Of a stretch of DNA of 64,000 bases, positions 18,590 to 28,003 are shown piece after piece (the first letter of the stretch is position 1; the number at the start of each line of letters is the position of its first letter). A program made the position numbers and the translations under genes. Under the pieces are notes generated by a model. That model was not told where the DNA came from. It searched no databases and saw nothing but the letters and a program-made list of their open reading frames with translations. Source of the stretch: JAGQYH01 sp041393015 (lineage in GTDB: Bacteria > Bacteroidota > Bacteroidia > Chitinophagales > JADIYW01); assembly GCA_041393015.1 (NCBI GenBank), contig JAWKKV010000002.1:434001-498000 (forward strand). The letters are read 5' to 3'.

Positions 18590-19579
18590 ATGGAAAAACC
18601 AACATTAGCAGCGATTAAAGGGGTAGCCACTTGGTTACCGGAAACTAAGCTCACCAACTTTGATCTTGAAAAATTAGTTGATACTAATGATCAATGGATC
18701 AAAGAAAGAACAGGCATTGAAGAAAGAAGAATATTAAAAGGGAAAAATTTAGGTTCTTCTTATTTAGGCGTCCAGGCTTTTAAAGCTTTACAAGAAAAAG
18801 TCAATTTAGATCCTTTAGAAGTTGATGTTGTTATTTGCTCGACAGTAGTTCCTGATTATAAATTTCCACCAACAGCATGCTTAATTGCAGAGGCATGTGG
18901 TGTAAAGAATGCCTTTTGTTACGATTTGAATGGCACTTGCACAGGTTTTCTATATGCTTTAGATGTTGCTAACGCTTACATTTTATCAGGAAAATATAAG
19001 AAAGTAGTCATCATAAGTGCTGAAAAATTGAGCTCTATGACAAACTATGAAGATAGAGCCAGCTGTATTTTATTTGGGGATGGCGCTTCTGCTGTGCTCG
19101 TGGAAGCATCAGACAATGGTTTTGGAATACAAGATACTTTAATGCGTTCTGAGACATCTGGCGCAATGGATATTATATTTAAGGGTGGTGGTTCGGTTCA
19201 TCCGGCGACAGTTGAAAATGTTGAAAAGAATTGGCATTATTTCAGTCAAGATGGGAGAGCGGTTTTTAAACAGGCTGTTTTAGGCATGGAAGGTGTTTCG
19301 AGAGACATCATGGAAAGAAATGGTTTAACCAATGAGGATTTAAAATTCGTTATGCCACATCAAGCGAACAAGCGAATAATTGATACCATTGCCAAGCGAT
19401 TGGGAGTGGAAGATAAAGTGGTAACCATCATTCAGAAAATTGGAAATCTATCTTCTGTTACTATTCCATTATGCATGACAGAAAAAGAAGATGAACTGCA
19501 AAAAGGTGATAAATTAATCCTTACCGCTTTTGGTTCTGGTTATACCATGGGAGCCGTTTATTTGGATTGGGCGATATAA
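18590..19579 (+). CDS. fabH: 3-oxoacyl-ACP synthase III (KAS III)
   Basis: KAS III condenses acetyl-CoA or a branched starter with malonyl-ACP to begin fatty acid synthesis. The start is ATG at 18590 (a TTG codon lies directly before it), giving 329 aa. The catalytic triad is visible as C117 (LNGTCTGF), H257 (MPHQANKR) and N286 (KIGNLSSV). The usual neighbours rpmF and plsX are absent here, so this may be a second, stand-alone fabH copy in the genome. Confidence 0.92.
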   Translation: MEKPTLAAIKGVATWLPETKLTNFDLEKLVDTNDQWIKERTGIEERRILKGKNLGSSYLGVQAFKALQEKVNLDPLEVDVVICSTVVPDYKFPPTACLIAEACGVKNAFCYDLNGTCTGFLYALDVANAYILSGKYKKVVIISAEKLSSMTNYEDRASCILFGDGASAVLVEASDNGFGIQDTLMRSETSGAMDIIFKGGGSVHPATVENVEKNWHYFSQDGRAVFKQAVLGMEGVSRDIMERNGLTNEDLKFVMPHQANKRIIDTIAKRLGVEDKVVTIIQKIGNLSSVTIPLCMTEKEDELQKGDKLILTAFGSGYTMGAVYLDWAI

Positions 19580-19668
19580 AAATTCAAGACTCAAACTCAA
19601 GATTCAAAAATCAAGGTAAAAATTTGCAAATAAATTTTTGCTGTTTACTCAACACTTGGCAATCATCA

Positions 19669-20169
19669 CTATTTGCCCAACAAGCTATTTCTTAGTTTCT
19701 TGTCAAACTCTTTACTAAACCAAATTCCAAAGATGGCTTTTATAACTTTTGTGTCAGCTTCTTTAATTTGTTCTTCTCCGTTTAGATAAACAACAATTTC
19801 ATTTTGCTCATTGGCAAACAAATCAATTTTATCTCCTTTTTTAATCTTCAATTGCTCTAATAAACCAAATACATGCTCAAACTTAGGTTTTAACTCAGGC
19901 AGTTGACCATAAGTAGTTCTTCCTAATCCTTCCTTCAATCCCATTACAATTAATGCGGAATTAATCATATCCGAATTAATAATCAATTGCATACTTTTAG
20001 GTTTTTCGGAAGCAATAACATCTGGGTAGTCTTGATAACTTTCAGTAGCATAAAAAGCTAGAACATAAGGTTTCATAAAAAGTACACTTCTTACGCCGGC
20101 TCCAATTAATTGCAATGTTTGTCCCTCTAAATTTATGCTTTCACTAATTTCCCATTGTTCTACCTTCAT
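19669..20169 (-). CDS. chalcone isomerase-like protein
   Basis: The 166-aa sequence fits the bacterial chalcone isomerase-like family: LIGAGVRSVLFMKPYVLAFYA near the N-terminus and the end block KAIFGIWFSKEFDKKLRNSLLG. In bacteria these proteins are usually not involved in flavonoids and may bind fatty acids. Most relatives have a signal peptide, but none is visible here. The convergent gap to fabH (19580-19668) holds degenerate CAAGATTCAA repeats and a weak AT hairpin (19618-19639). Confidence 0.7.
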   Translation of the reverse strand: MKVEQWEISESINLEGQTLQLIGAGVRSVLFMKPYVLAFYATESYQDYPDVIASEKPKSMQLIINSDMINSALIVMGLKEGLGRTTYGQLPELKPKFEHVFGLLEQLKIKKGDKIDLFANEQNEIVVYLNGEEQIKEADTKVIKAIFGIWFSKEFDKKLRNSLLGK

Positions 20170-20240
20170 ATCTCTTTGTTATTTATGCTTATCTATTATA
20201 TACTATCTATTAATGAATGAAACCTTCAATTATTTCAATA

Positions 20241-21287
20241 TTAGCTTTCCGTTTCAAAATAAATTTTATAAAATTTTCTTCCATTCTCATCTGTCCCTTT
20301 TTCAATCATATCTCTACTGCCGTGAATATAGATGTGAAAATTCTTATCCAGTTTCAAAATACTTTTAAAAACTCGTGATTGCTTTTTTACGGCTTGTTCA
20401 TTGATGTTAAAATGATCAGGTAAAGGAATAGATTTTTCTTCTTGATAGTCTAATTTATACTCTTGAAAATCAGCCACATATTCCTTGTTTTTAAAAATAT
20501 TCTCTTCGTAAGTAGCTTGATCAAACTCTTCTTGATGATGAAAAAAGTCTTTAGAACGATTCATAATCGCTGCTTCATCTGTTTTGTCTAGCTCGTACAA
20601 TGGCTTCAATCTTTCTTTAACAAACGATTTCGTCATTTGAATATAATTGGCCGTTGCATGATAACTATCTGACCTTGGCTTCACATTTAAAAAGTCAGAT
20701 TTCCAATAAACCGCTTCTTTATATTTATTGGAATTATCAATCACACATAATTTGTAACCGGTTGCCTTTTCAGTATTAAAGATCAAACAACCCTTATCTA
20801 ACTTTTCAATATTGACGCCTTTATCATAATCCACCACATATCCATTCCCTGAATCTTTCAACTGAATAAAATCATCTTTCGATTCTGATTTAAAAATTGC
20901 AATGGCATCAGCGACCTCATCTTCAATTAAAACCTCTTTAATGTAAGCCACCAATAGATCGCCTGATTTAATATTAGGATGCGAAGAACGATCATACAAA
21001 TATTGAGTGATTAATGCTGATTGTTGGTGTAATTGCTCCGGATTGTCAAAAATGGCTGTAGCATAATTAAAAAGTGGATTCAATTTTATGTCTTCACTTG
21101 AAAAGGAAAAGGCATAAAACTCAGGTTCTTTGAACGAAGAAAAAAAGTACTTCAAAAGTAGATTTTTTAAAATTTCATCTTGCAATTCAACATTCTTATC
21201 TGATAAATTAACACCTTCATCTTCGGCATGATTACCTACTTTATGAACAGAAAGCGCATCCAATGTAGCCGTTAAAAATTCAATCAT
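20241..21287 (-). CDS. nucleoid-associated protein, NdpA/YejK family
   Basis: The 348-aa protein shows the family pattern: an N-terminal block LSVHKVGNHAEDEGVNLS, a helical FYAFS region, a middle GYVVDYDKGVNIEKLDKGCLIFNTE domain, and a C-terminal part ending in a basic stretch. E. coli YejK is found with the nucleoid, but its precise role is unclear. It is 9 bases after the CvfB-like gene on the same strand, so the two form an operon. Confidence 0.8.
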   Translation of the reverse strand: MIEFLTATLDALSVHKVGNHAEDEGVNLSDKNVELQDEILKNLLLKYFFSSFKEPEFYAFSFSSEDIKLNPLFNYATAIFDNPEQLHQQSALITQYLYDRSSHPNIKSGDLLVAYIKEVLIEDEVADAIAIFKSESKDDFIQLKDSGNGYVVDYDKGVNIEKLDKGCLIFNTEKATGYKLCVIDNSNKYKEAVYWKSDFLNVKPRSDSYHATANYIQMTKSFVKERLKPLYELDKTDEAAIMNRSKDFFHHQEEFDQATYEENIFKNKEYVADFQEYKLDYQEEKSIPLPDHFNINEQAVKKQSRVFKSILKLDKNFHIYIHGSRDMIEKGTDENGRKFYKIYFETES

Positions 21288-21296
21288 AATATATAC

Positions 21297-22127
21297 TTAA
21301 ACGAGTTTAACGGCATCATTTTCAATACTAATAAGCCTTTGCTTGTATAGCGCTCCCAACGCCTTTTTAAAAACCTTCTTACTCATTTTAAAGGTTTTGT
21401 AAATGGTTTCCGGATCGCTTTTATCTGTGAATGGCATTTCGCCTTTGTGCTGTTTTAGATAGGTGAGAAGCTTCTCTGCATTGGGTTCTACTTTTCTATA
21501 GCCGAACTTATTCAGAGAAATATCAATTTTATTATCCGGTCTGATTTTACTGACATAACCTTTCATCGTATCTCCAATAGTTACTTCTTGAAATATCTCT
21601 TCCCAAAAAACTAAACCTCTATGAATATTATTGACAATTACGCTGGCGCCTAAATCTGACTTTTCATAAACCATTAGATCCACTTCGTCGCCTACATTTA
21701 CGGTTATAATCTCTGTCATTAGAAAATTGGCTATTTTGGCAGAACCTACCAATCTATCGCTCACTTCGTCCAAATACAAATGGATCATATATGATTTACC
21801 TTCTTCAAACTTTTTATACTGATTATTGAATGGAACTAGCAAGTCTTTGGCAATTCCCCAATCCATAAAAGCACCGAATTTCTCAATAGACTTTACTTTT
21901 AAAACAGCGAATTGATTTAAGGTAATTAATGGTGTTAGCGTTGTAGCAATAGGTCTATTGTAGTTATCTCCATAGATAAATACTGTAATTTCATCATCAA
22001 TATCTAAACCTTTCGGCACATATCTATTGGGTAATAAAACTGTCTCTTCTTCATTATGCCCTAAATACATGCCTTGTTCCGCAGTTCGGATGGCTTTAAG
22101 TGTGTTGTATTCTCCAATATTGATCAT
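21297..22127 (-). CDS. S1-domain RNA-binding protein, CvfB/YitL family
   Basis: At 276 aa the protein has the family layout: tandem S1-like domains (residues 5-65 and 68-135, the latter with VKSIEKFGAFMDWGIAKDLLVPF), a third S1 domain near 145-210, and a C-terminal winged helix (MSKKVFKKALGALYKQRLI). Staphylococcal CvfB binds RNA and affects virulence gene expression. The role here is likely RNA binding, but the target is unknown. A TACCTTTG box lies 6-13 bases upstream of the start codon. Confidence 0.85.
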   Translation of the reverse strand: MINIGEYNTLKAIRTAEQGMYLGHNEEETVLLPNRYVPKGLDIDDEITVFIYGDNYNRPIATTLTPLITLNQFAVLKVKSIEKFGAFMDWGIAKDLLVPFNNQYKKFEEGKSYMIHLYLDEVSDRLVGSAKIANFLMTEIITVNVGDEVDLMVYEKSDLGASVIVNNIHRGLVFWEEIFQEVTIGDTMKGYVSKIRPDNKIDISLNKFGYRKVEPNAEKLLTYLKQHKGEMPFTDKSDPETIYKTFKMSKKVFKKALGALYKQRLISIENDAVKLV

Positions 22128-22132
22128 AGTAA

Positions 22133-22140
22133 CAAAGGTA
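22133..22140 (-). promoter_or_regulatory. possible -7 box for the cvfB-like/ndpA-like operon
   Basis: TACCTTTG on the minus strand fits TAnnTTTG. It ends only 5 bases from the start codon, so the transcript would have almost no leader, and no TTTG at -33 is obvious. Confidence 0.3.
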
Positions 22141-22263
22141 GTGTTTGCTACTAATATATAATGGATTACAATTTGTTGATTATATTAATTCGATATTGGA
22201 TTGATCTTAAAATAAACTTATATTGCTACTAAATTTATTAAATTTCATAATCTATATAGTAAA

Positions 22264-23150
22264 TATGTATGAAATTAGATTGTTTTTACTTATTGGAATG
22301 CTATGGTTTAGTTTGGCTGAAGTCAAGTCACAAATCCCCCCATATGTTATGTTATGAAGATTATTGTTCAATTGAATTGAGCATAAACAATGATGAACTC
22401 AAATTGAATTTGATGGTAACATAAATCTTTAGCAAATTTTGAAGAGTTTTTAATTATTACGTTAGAATAAGATTTTAGGGTTTGAAATATTGCGAATCTT
22501 ACCGCATTAGTAAATGACGATGTTTTGATGTAGATTTCGATTAAGATCCATTTTTAAAGAAGGGATGTTAAAATTCTTCATATTACGGTGATGTGAAAAC
22601 AGGGATTTAATGCGTATTTATATGAAGAAATGCGAAAGATAGAACTACAATTTCAATATTAGGCGAGCAATAAAGAAATGGAAGTAAAACAGTAGCAATA
22701 CTCAATAATATTAATGCCTCCCATCGCCTGCCTAACATTCCTACAGTCTATACATTTTAAAACATACTATTCAAGATGGATTAGAAATACCATTTGAACA
22801 GAGTTAATTTAATTTCGATTAAAGAGGAAAGTATAATGACGACTTATCAATTCAATATTAGATTGAAAATAACCGAAAGTTAATTGAGGAGAAGATATTC
22901 GTTATTATCTTAGATGAGAACACATATGGTCAATATGAGTTTAATCATATTATACCTCAAACTTAGAGACCAATTAAGTCAAACTCTATAATTCAACATT
23001 GATGCTGATGAACTAAAAAAGACTTCAAAAGAAAATCAATGCGTCTATTATTTTCTTATTCAGGGGATCATTTAGTGGTCTAATTAAATACAGCAACGCT
23101 CACGCCATCACTAAGATGGCCAATTCTCATTCAATCTTTCTATTGTTAAA
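22264..23150 (+). pseudogene. decayed coding sequence, many stops and frameshifts
   Basis: This is the largest gene-free stretch (22128-23199). It is not random: reading the plus strand gives an apparent signal peptide start (ATG at 22264, hydrophobic, then EVKSQIPPYV). After a frameshift comes CYEDYCSIELSINNDELKLNLM, and later fragments such as HTIQDGLEIPFEQS, RGKYNDDLSIQY and NRKLIEEKIFVIILDENTYG. They are broken by stops in more than one frame. The fragments have normal amino acid composition but resemble no family I can name. I read it as a degraded exported-protein gene. No promoter or RNA gene is evident. Confidence 0.5.
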
Positions 23151-23199
23151 TTCCATAGTGATAGTTTCCATGGACTTGTAGGTAAAAGCATCTACTCAT

Positions 23200-24366
23200 T
23201 TAAAAATGGAAAGGCAAAGTCAGGACCTTATAAGTTGAAACACCATCTCCATTATCGTGCAGAAAAGTTAATGTTTGATCTGCAGATGCTAAGTTAGCTG
23301 TTGAAAGCTCAACATCGTTTAATTTTAAGACATCTCTTCCATTAACAGCAGCTTGTGAAGCCCCAAAAAATGCTACCGTTGACATTTGATTGGTTTTTGG
23401 CAGTCCACCTAAAAAGATTGATCCAACACTTAATAAAGGAGGATAGCTTCTAATAAAAACAGCAGGGTCTGGATAGGTGAATGGCTCTCTATAATAATGT
23501 ACAGGTCGATCTCCCGGTAAGCCGGTGTAAACTAAGAATTCATAGTAAGCACCTTTCTTCACTTCAATTGGCGACCAAAATCCATCAGCTAAAGCTCTCC
23601 TCGAAAATTGTGGCTCAGGAGTTATTCTAAATCCGGTAGCTTCGTCTAACTCATATACTTCCAGATAAGCGCCAACAGCAGGAAGATTCTCCCCAAAAGA
23701 TAAAATTTTGCCACTTATTTCTATTAATGATGAAGGATCAAATAAATCAACTACAGAAGGTAATTCACCATAAAAGAAATCATACATTTCAATGAATGTT
23801 TCAATGCTTGTGGCGACTTCATAATGATCTTTATCTATCAAATTTAAGTTTCGAGCACCGGGAATATCGCCACCAGTTACAGCGTTATCGGCATCACTAT
23901 AAATATTTAAAGTTGGCACATTTCCTTCTGGTCCGGCAGGTTTGTTTTGAGGGTTTCCTGCCAAGTGAACATATTTAGCTACATTTTCAGCTCTATTGGC
24001 TGCATTCAACAAACTATATCCTAATCCACTTCCGGCAGAATGGCCCGCCAAGAAGACTTGATCTTCACCGGTTTCTTCTAGTATTCTTTTGATAAATATA
24101 TTTAATCGTTGTACATTATTTTGTGCGCCGAAACTATTCCAATCAAACGTAAATATTCGCTCTTTACAAACTCCATTGGCAATAAACCTTTGGATTTGTT
24201 TTTCATAAGTATCTCCTGAGGCTAAGAAACCATGGGCTAAAACAATGGGGGTTTGACCTGCACATAAGTTAGCATCAATTTCTTCCGGTAAACCATCCCC
24301 ATTAATAGAGCAACTAGAAATAAATAAAAATGAAATTGATAATAATAGAAGATAGACTTTTCTCAT
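23200..24366 (-). CDS. alpha/beta hydrolase lipoprotein (lipase-like)
   Basis: The 388-aa protein has a lipoprotein signal (ISSC, C19). The hydrolase part has the oxyanion block VLAHGF (residues 42-47), the nucleophile S110 in AGHSAGSG, an aspartate candidate in IYSDADN and a histidine candidate in LIDKDHYEVA, all in proper order. After about residue 210 comes an unknown beta-rich C-terminal domain (residues 215-388). A secreted carboxyl ester hydrolase or lipase is likely; the substrate is unknown. Confidence 0.8.
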   Translation of the reverse strand: MRKVYLLLLSISFLFISSCSINGDGLPEEIDANLCAGQTPIVLAHGFLASGDTYEKQIQRFIANGVCKERIFTFDWNSFGAQNNVQRLNIFIKRILEETGEDQVFLAGHSAGSGLGYSLLNAANRAENVAKYVHLAGNPQNKPAGPEGNVPTLNIYSDADNAVTGGDIPGARNLNLIDKDHYEVATSIETFIEMYDFFYGELPSVVDLFDPSSLIEISGKILSFGENLPAVGAYLEVYELDEATGFRITPEPQFSRRALADGFWSPIEVKKGAYYEFLVYTGLPGDRPVHYYREPFTYPDPAVFIRSYPPLLSVGSIFLGGLPKTNQMSTVAFFGASQAAVNGRDVLKLNDVELSTANLASADQTLTFLHDNGDGVSTYKVLTLPFHF

Positions 24367-24437
24367 AGTAGTTAGTTTTTGACGGAAACAATTTTAGGGG
24401 AAGTTTGTTCAGTATTAATTGAAGTTGAAAATACTAT

Positions 24438-25316
24438 TTATTTCTTTTCTCTTACAATTTTAACTTTTTCAGGCTCCATAATCAATTCACCCATTTTTAC
24501 AATCATAGTGTCTGTAAAGCCAGCTGTAATATTTAAATCGCTTTCAAATCCTACCGGAACAGCATTTGTTACTTCCACGGTGGCTGAGAAATCTTGCAAC
24601 ACCGGTGCAGAAACTACTTTTTTCAATGGAATCGTTACCGTTTGGTCTACAGGAACCGTAATATTTCCATTGATATTTACTTTTTGAGCAATTGGAACTT
24701 GCACATTTACAGGAATAATCGTTTTTAACCTAGCTTTATAATCAATAGGTGATAACACAATGGTGTCTTTCACTTGAAGCGCTTGTCGAATAGGAATAAT
24801 TGTATTGACAGGAATTTTGCCTTTAGCCGGTATTTTCATTTTTATGCCTAATACTTTGGTTTCAATTTTAGTATCCATATCCAACATAAAATTGACTTCT
24901 AATTCATCTTCAATATATAGCGCTTGATTGAAAGGAATCACTAAGTCACTTAAACCTAGTTCCTCGGGCGAGAGCTCTACATCTAAAGGTAAATCGAATT
25001 TCAAGTCCAACACTTCATCCATAAAAACATCGGTTTTTAATTCTACCGGTAACGACATCTTTAATGGCACTTCAATATTTTCATTTAAGCTTATGGTCAA
25101 AGGTTGGTTGACATGAATATTGGTTTCTAATTTATCCAACATTTTTATAATTACATCTTCATTTACCTTCGCGTAAATTGGGATTTCGTTGGTGACATTA
25201 ATCCCAATTTGTTCTTCAATTTTCATTTTTATTAAAAACCATTGTAATGGATTAATCAATACTAATAGCAGTAATACTCCTAAAACAATTGCAGCAATGG
25301 TTAATCCTTTTTTCAT
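24438..25316 (-). CDS. membrane-anchored protein with repeated beta-strand pattern
   Basis: The 292-aa protein has one N-terminal membrane helix (residues 4-25). The rest is built of short repeats with alternating hydrophobic residues and prolines: IPVNTIIPIRQALQVKDTIVL, IPVNVQVPIAQKVNING, ITVPVDQTVTIPLKKVV, and earlier MSLPVELKTDVFM, FDLPLDVELS. Each unit is roughly 18-25 residues. This suggests an elongated beta structure standing on the membrane. I recognise no named family. It is 71 bases upstream of the lipoprotein hydrolase gene. Confidence 0.7.
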   Translation of the reverse strand: MKKGLTIAAIVLGVLLLLVLINPLQWFLIKMKIEEQIGINVTNEIPIYAKVNEDVIIKMLDKLETNIHVNQPLTISLNENIEVPLKMSLPVELKTDVFMDEVLDLKFDLPLDVELSPEELGLSDLVIPFNQALYIEDELEVNFMLDMDTKIETKVLGIKMKIPAKGKIPVNTIIPIRQALQVKDTIVLSPIDYKARLKTIIPVNVQVPIAQKVNINGNITVPVDQTVTIPLKKVVSAPVLQDFSATVEVTNAVPVGFESDLNITAGFTDTMIVKMGELIMEPEKVKIVREKK

Positions 25317-25401
25317 GTTGAAATTTTAAATTAGGTGGTTTGGTTAGTTTATGAAGTTAAGTTAACAATTAATTTATTGTATTAATGTATTTTGCCTTTT
25401 C

Positions 25402-26226
25402 GTGAAAGCAAAATGGTGGAAATATCAGTTAGATGAATTGACCTATTATCGGTTCAGTATTTATCATTTTGGCACCAATATGCAAACGGTTTATTTATAT
25501 AGATTCGGTGAAAATTTAGTAGATACGGCTCAAAGAAATAGTAGAGAAAATATTGATGTCATCATCGAAGATCGACCGATAAAAAAGATTTTCTTGACGC
25601 ATTATCATGAAGATCATACAGGAAATGCGGCCTATTTACAAAAGAAATTTGATGCTGAAATTTACGCCCATCCGATTTGTGCTAAGTTAATGACTGTAGG
25701 ATTTACCGTTTCGCCATTAGGCAGAGTAATCAGTGGAAGTGTAAGAAAAGCTCCTGTAAAATCTATTGAAGATGGAGAAATTATTCAATTAGATAATTAC
25801 CAACTACAAGCTATTCATACGCCGGGACATACGGATGATCATATGGCTTATTATGAAGCTAATAGAGGTTGGTTATTTTCCGGCGATATCTATGTGGCCG
25901 ACAGAATAAAATACTTTGAATCTAATGAAGATATTAAAATACAAATTAACTCCTTGAAGAAATTAGTAGCGTTAGATTTTGACGTTTTGTTTTGTGCCCA
26001 TAATCCTAAATTAAAAGGAGGGAAGAAGCGATTACAAAGAAAGCTTGAATTGTTTGAAGCCTTTTACAATGAAGTGTTAAGGCTTAATTCAACGGGGTTG
26101 GATGACAACGAAATTCTAAAAGCTTTAGGCAGAAAAGAAAACTACTTCTATAAATTTATGACAGTGGGTCATTTTACCGCTGTGAACATGGTAAAGTCGG
26201 TTTTAAAGGCAGAAGGAAGGGTTTGA
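25402..26226 (+). CDS. MBL-fold metallo-hydrolase
   Basis: The 274-aa protein starts with GTG at 25402; no ATG lies near. The metal-binding pattern is intact: LTHYHEDHTGN (HxHxDH), then HTPGHTDDHM, FSGDIYV and a final CAHNPK. This is the beta-lactamase-like hydrolase family, which includes glyoxalase II, lactonases and thioesterases. No subtype-specific feature is clear. It diverges from the beta-repeat gene by 85 bases and converges with ald. Confidence 0.85.
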   Translation: MKAKWWKYQLDELTYYRFSIYHFGTNMQTVYLYRFGENLVDTAQRNSRENIDVIIEDRPIKKIFLTHYHEDHTGNAAYLQKKFDAEIYAHPICAKLMTVGFTVSPLGRVISGSVRKAPVKSIEDGEIIQLDNYQLQAIHTPGHTDDHMAYYEANRGWLFSGDIYVADRIKYFESNEDIKIQINSLKKLVALDFDVLFCAHNPKLKGGKKRLQRKLELFEAFYNEVLRLNSTGLDDNEILKALGRKENYFYKFMTVGHFTAVNMVKSVLKAEGRV

Positions 26227-26256
26227 GTTTCAAGACACAAGACGCAAGATTCAAGC

Positions 26257-26279
26257 AAAAAAATGCGAAGCATTTTTTT
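26257..26279. terminator. bidirectional terminator between MBL gene and ald
   Basis: AAAAAAATGC-GAA-GCATTTTTTT forms a perfect 10-bp stem with A and T runs on both sides, suited to both convergent genes. Just after it a 14-base direct repeat (CCAATCTGCACATC) occurs at 26294-26307 and 26318-26331. Confidence 0.75.
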
Positions 26280-26293
26280 AATCATCACATCAT

Positions 26294-26331
26294 CCAATCT
26301 GCACATCTACCAATCTACCAATCTGCACATC
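26294..26331. repeat. 14-bp direct repeat near the ald stop
   Basis: CCAATCTGCACATC occurs twice, 24 bases apart, separated by a TACCAATCTA unit that is itself related. It overlaps the ald stop codon. It looks like a slipped or amplified short repeat and has no obvious function. Confidence 0.6.
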
Positions 26332-27565
26332 AAAAAGCCGCACTCAAAATTAGCTCCAAATCGGTGAATTTCAAATCAAATCGTTTGCTTAAATGTTCTT
26401 TGGTTAAAGCTCCTTTGTATAAATAAGCACCATGTCTAAAGCCCTCGTGATATCTTAAATACTTCTCAATACCACCAAATTTAGCCGCTTCCTTTATGGT
26501 TGGCGATAATATATTACTTATCGCATAAGAAGCTGTTCTGGATACATTAGAACCGATATTCGGCACACAATAATGAATGACACCATGTTTTGTAAAAACC
26601 GGATCATTATGACTGGTAACTTTTGACGTTTCAACGCAACCGCCATGATCTATGCTAACATCAATAATTACAGCACTTTTCTTCATGCTCATTACCATTT
26701 CTTCTGTTACCACTTTTGGTGTTCTCCCATTTTCTGCTCGCAAAGCTCCAATCACTACATGCGCTCTTGAAACTTTTGCTTTCAGTGCAATTGGATCCAA
26801 TACAGAAGTGTAAATTCTATGTCCTAAAATGTTTTGCAAACGAGTTAACCTGTAAATATCATCATCAAAAACCTGAACAGCCGCTCCCAAACCTATTGCG
26901 GCTCGAGCTGCAGCTTCGCCTACAGCTCCGGCACCAATAATCAATACTTTAGTTGGCGGATGGCCGGCTATGCTGCCTAACAATATTCCTTTACCATATT
27001 CATTGCTTAAATATTTGGATGCAATCAAAATACTATGGTAGCCTGCAATCTCACTTAATGTTCTAATAAATGGATAGATATCGTGATCGCCTTTGATAAA
27101 CTCAAATGCTAAAGCGGTAATCTTTTTTTCCATCATTGATTTTAACACATGCTTACTCATTTCTGTTTGAAGGATAGGAGAAATGATGATCTGATGGTTT
27201 TGCAATAAAGGCAATTCTTTTTCAGAAACAGGAGCCGCTTTCAATAAAATATCAGCACCGTAAACCTGTTCTTTTTCATGTACAATTTGAGCTCCAGCTT
27301 TTACATAATCGTCATCCATAAAATTAGAAGCATCTCCAGCGCCACTTTCAATAATAATCCTATGTCCCATATCAATCAATGACTTAACTGAATTGGGTGT
27401 TAAAGAAATTCTTCGTTCTTGATACGTTAACTCATGCGGCAAACCAATAAATAACTGTTGGTTACCTGTTTCTTCTTCTAGTAAAGATTCTTGAGTAGAT
27501 AAAGAATATTCTTTCTTTAATTTCTGTATGGTACTTTCAAAGTAATCAGACATGAGCTTCTGCAA
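26330..27565 (-). CDS. ald: alanine dehydrogenase
   Basis: Ald converts pyruvate, ammonia and NADH to alanine and back. The 411-aa protein shows the family N-terminus after a short extension: FIGLPHELTYQERRISLTPNSV, ESGAGDASNF. The Rossmann block VLIIGAGAVGEAAARAAIGLGA and the later VIGALRAENGRTPKVVTEEMV follow. The N-terminal extension of about 45 residues is as in Bacteroidota relatives. The start may be Met5 (27553). It overlaps the tsaE stop by up to 20 bases, so translation may be coupled. Confidence 0.85.
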   Translation of the reverse strand: MQKLMSDYFESTIQKLKKEYSLSTQESLLEEETGNQQLFIGLPHELTYQERRISLTPNSVKSLIDMGHRIIIESGAGDASNFMDDDYVKAGAQIVHEKEQVYGADILLKAAPVSEKELPLLQNHQIIISPILQTEMSKHVLKSMMEKKITALAFEFIKGDHDIYPFIRTLSEIAGYHSILIASKYLSNEYGKGILLGSIAGHPPTKVLIIGAGAVGEAAARAAIGLGAAVQVFDDDIYRLTRLQNILGHRIYTSVLDPIALKAKVSRAHVVIGALRAENGRTPKVVTEEMVMSMKKSAVIIDVSIDHGGCVETSKVTSHNDPVFTKHGVIHYCVPNIGSNVSRTASYAISNILSPTIKEAAKFGGIEKYLRYHEGFRHGAYLYKGALTKEHLSKRFDLKFTDLELILSAAF

Positions 27566-27986
27566 TTATTTTCCGACCATTGTTGTTTTGGTCAGAATGA
27601 TTTTGAATAACTAATTTAACAAATTTAAGAGGCAATAAGGGTTTTAATATTTGTGGCCATTCTATAAAACAGTAATTGCCACTAAACAGATAATCTTCAA
27701 TTCCTGTCTCGGACGCTTCCTCAACGGTATTTAACCTGTATAAATCGGCATGGTAAATGGTATCACCACTTTGAGTGTTGTACTCATTGATGATGGTATA
27801 AGTTGGGCTAACGACTTCATCTTCCACTTTTAATTGACGACAAAAAGCTTGCGTTAAAGTTGTTTTTCCGGCGCCAAGATCGCCCTCTAAGGTAAATACT
27901 TTATAATCATTATAGCTAGCTAACAATAATGCCGCTAGCTCATCAATCTTATCCAGTGATTCCAAAGTAAATTCCTTTGATTCCAT
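27546..27986 (-). CDS. tsaE: tRNA threonylcarbamoyladenosine synthesis ATPase TsaE
   Basis: TsaE works with TsaB and TsaD to attach threonylcarbamoyl to A37 of ANN-decoding tRNAs. The 146-aa length is normal. The Walker A motif LEGDLGAGKTTLTQ, the block VVSPTYTIINEY and the aspartate in YHADLYRL are present, as is FIEWPQ. It lies 17 bases after porX and overlaps ald, in the group porX-tsaE-ald found in several Bacteroidota. Confidence 0.95.
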   Translation of the reverse strand: MESKEFTLESLDKIDELAALLLASYNDYKVFTLEGDLGAGKTTLTQAFCRQLKVEDEVVSPTYTIINEYNTQSGDTIYHADLYRLNTVEEASETGIEDYLFSGNYCFIEWPQILKPLLPLKFVKLVIQNHSDQNNNGRKIIAEAHV

Positions 27987-28003
27987 TTGGCAAAAATAAC
28001 TAC

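Noticed and set aside
24379..24687. 102-codon plus-strand frame opposite the beta-repeat gene
   Set aside because: It is antisense to a well-supported coding region, lacks its own start context, and matches no domain.
26223..26426. 67-codon frame after the MBL gene
   Set aside because: It spans a terminator hairpin and direct repeats and overlaps the end of ald. It is not plausible as a gene.
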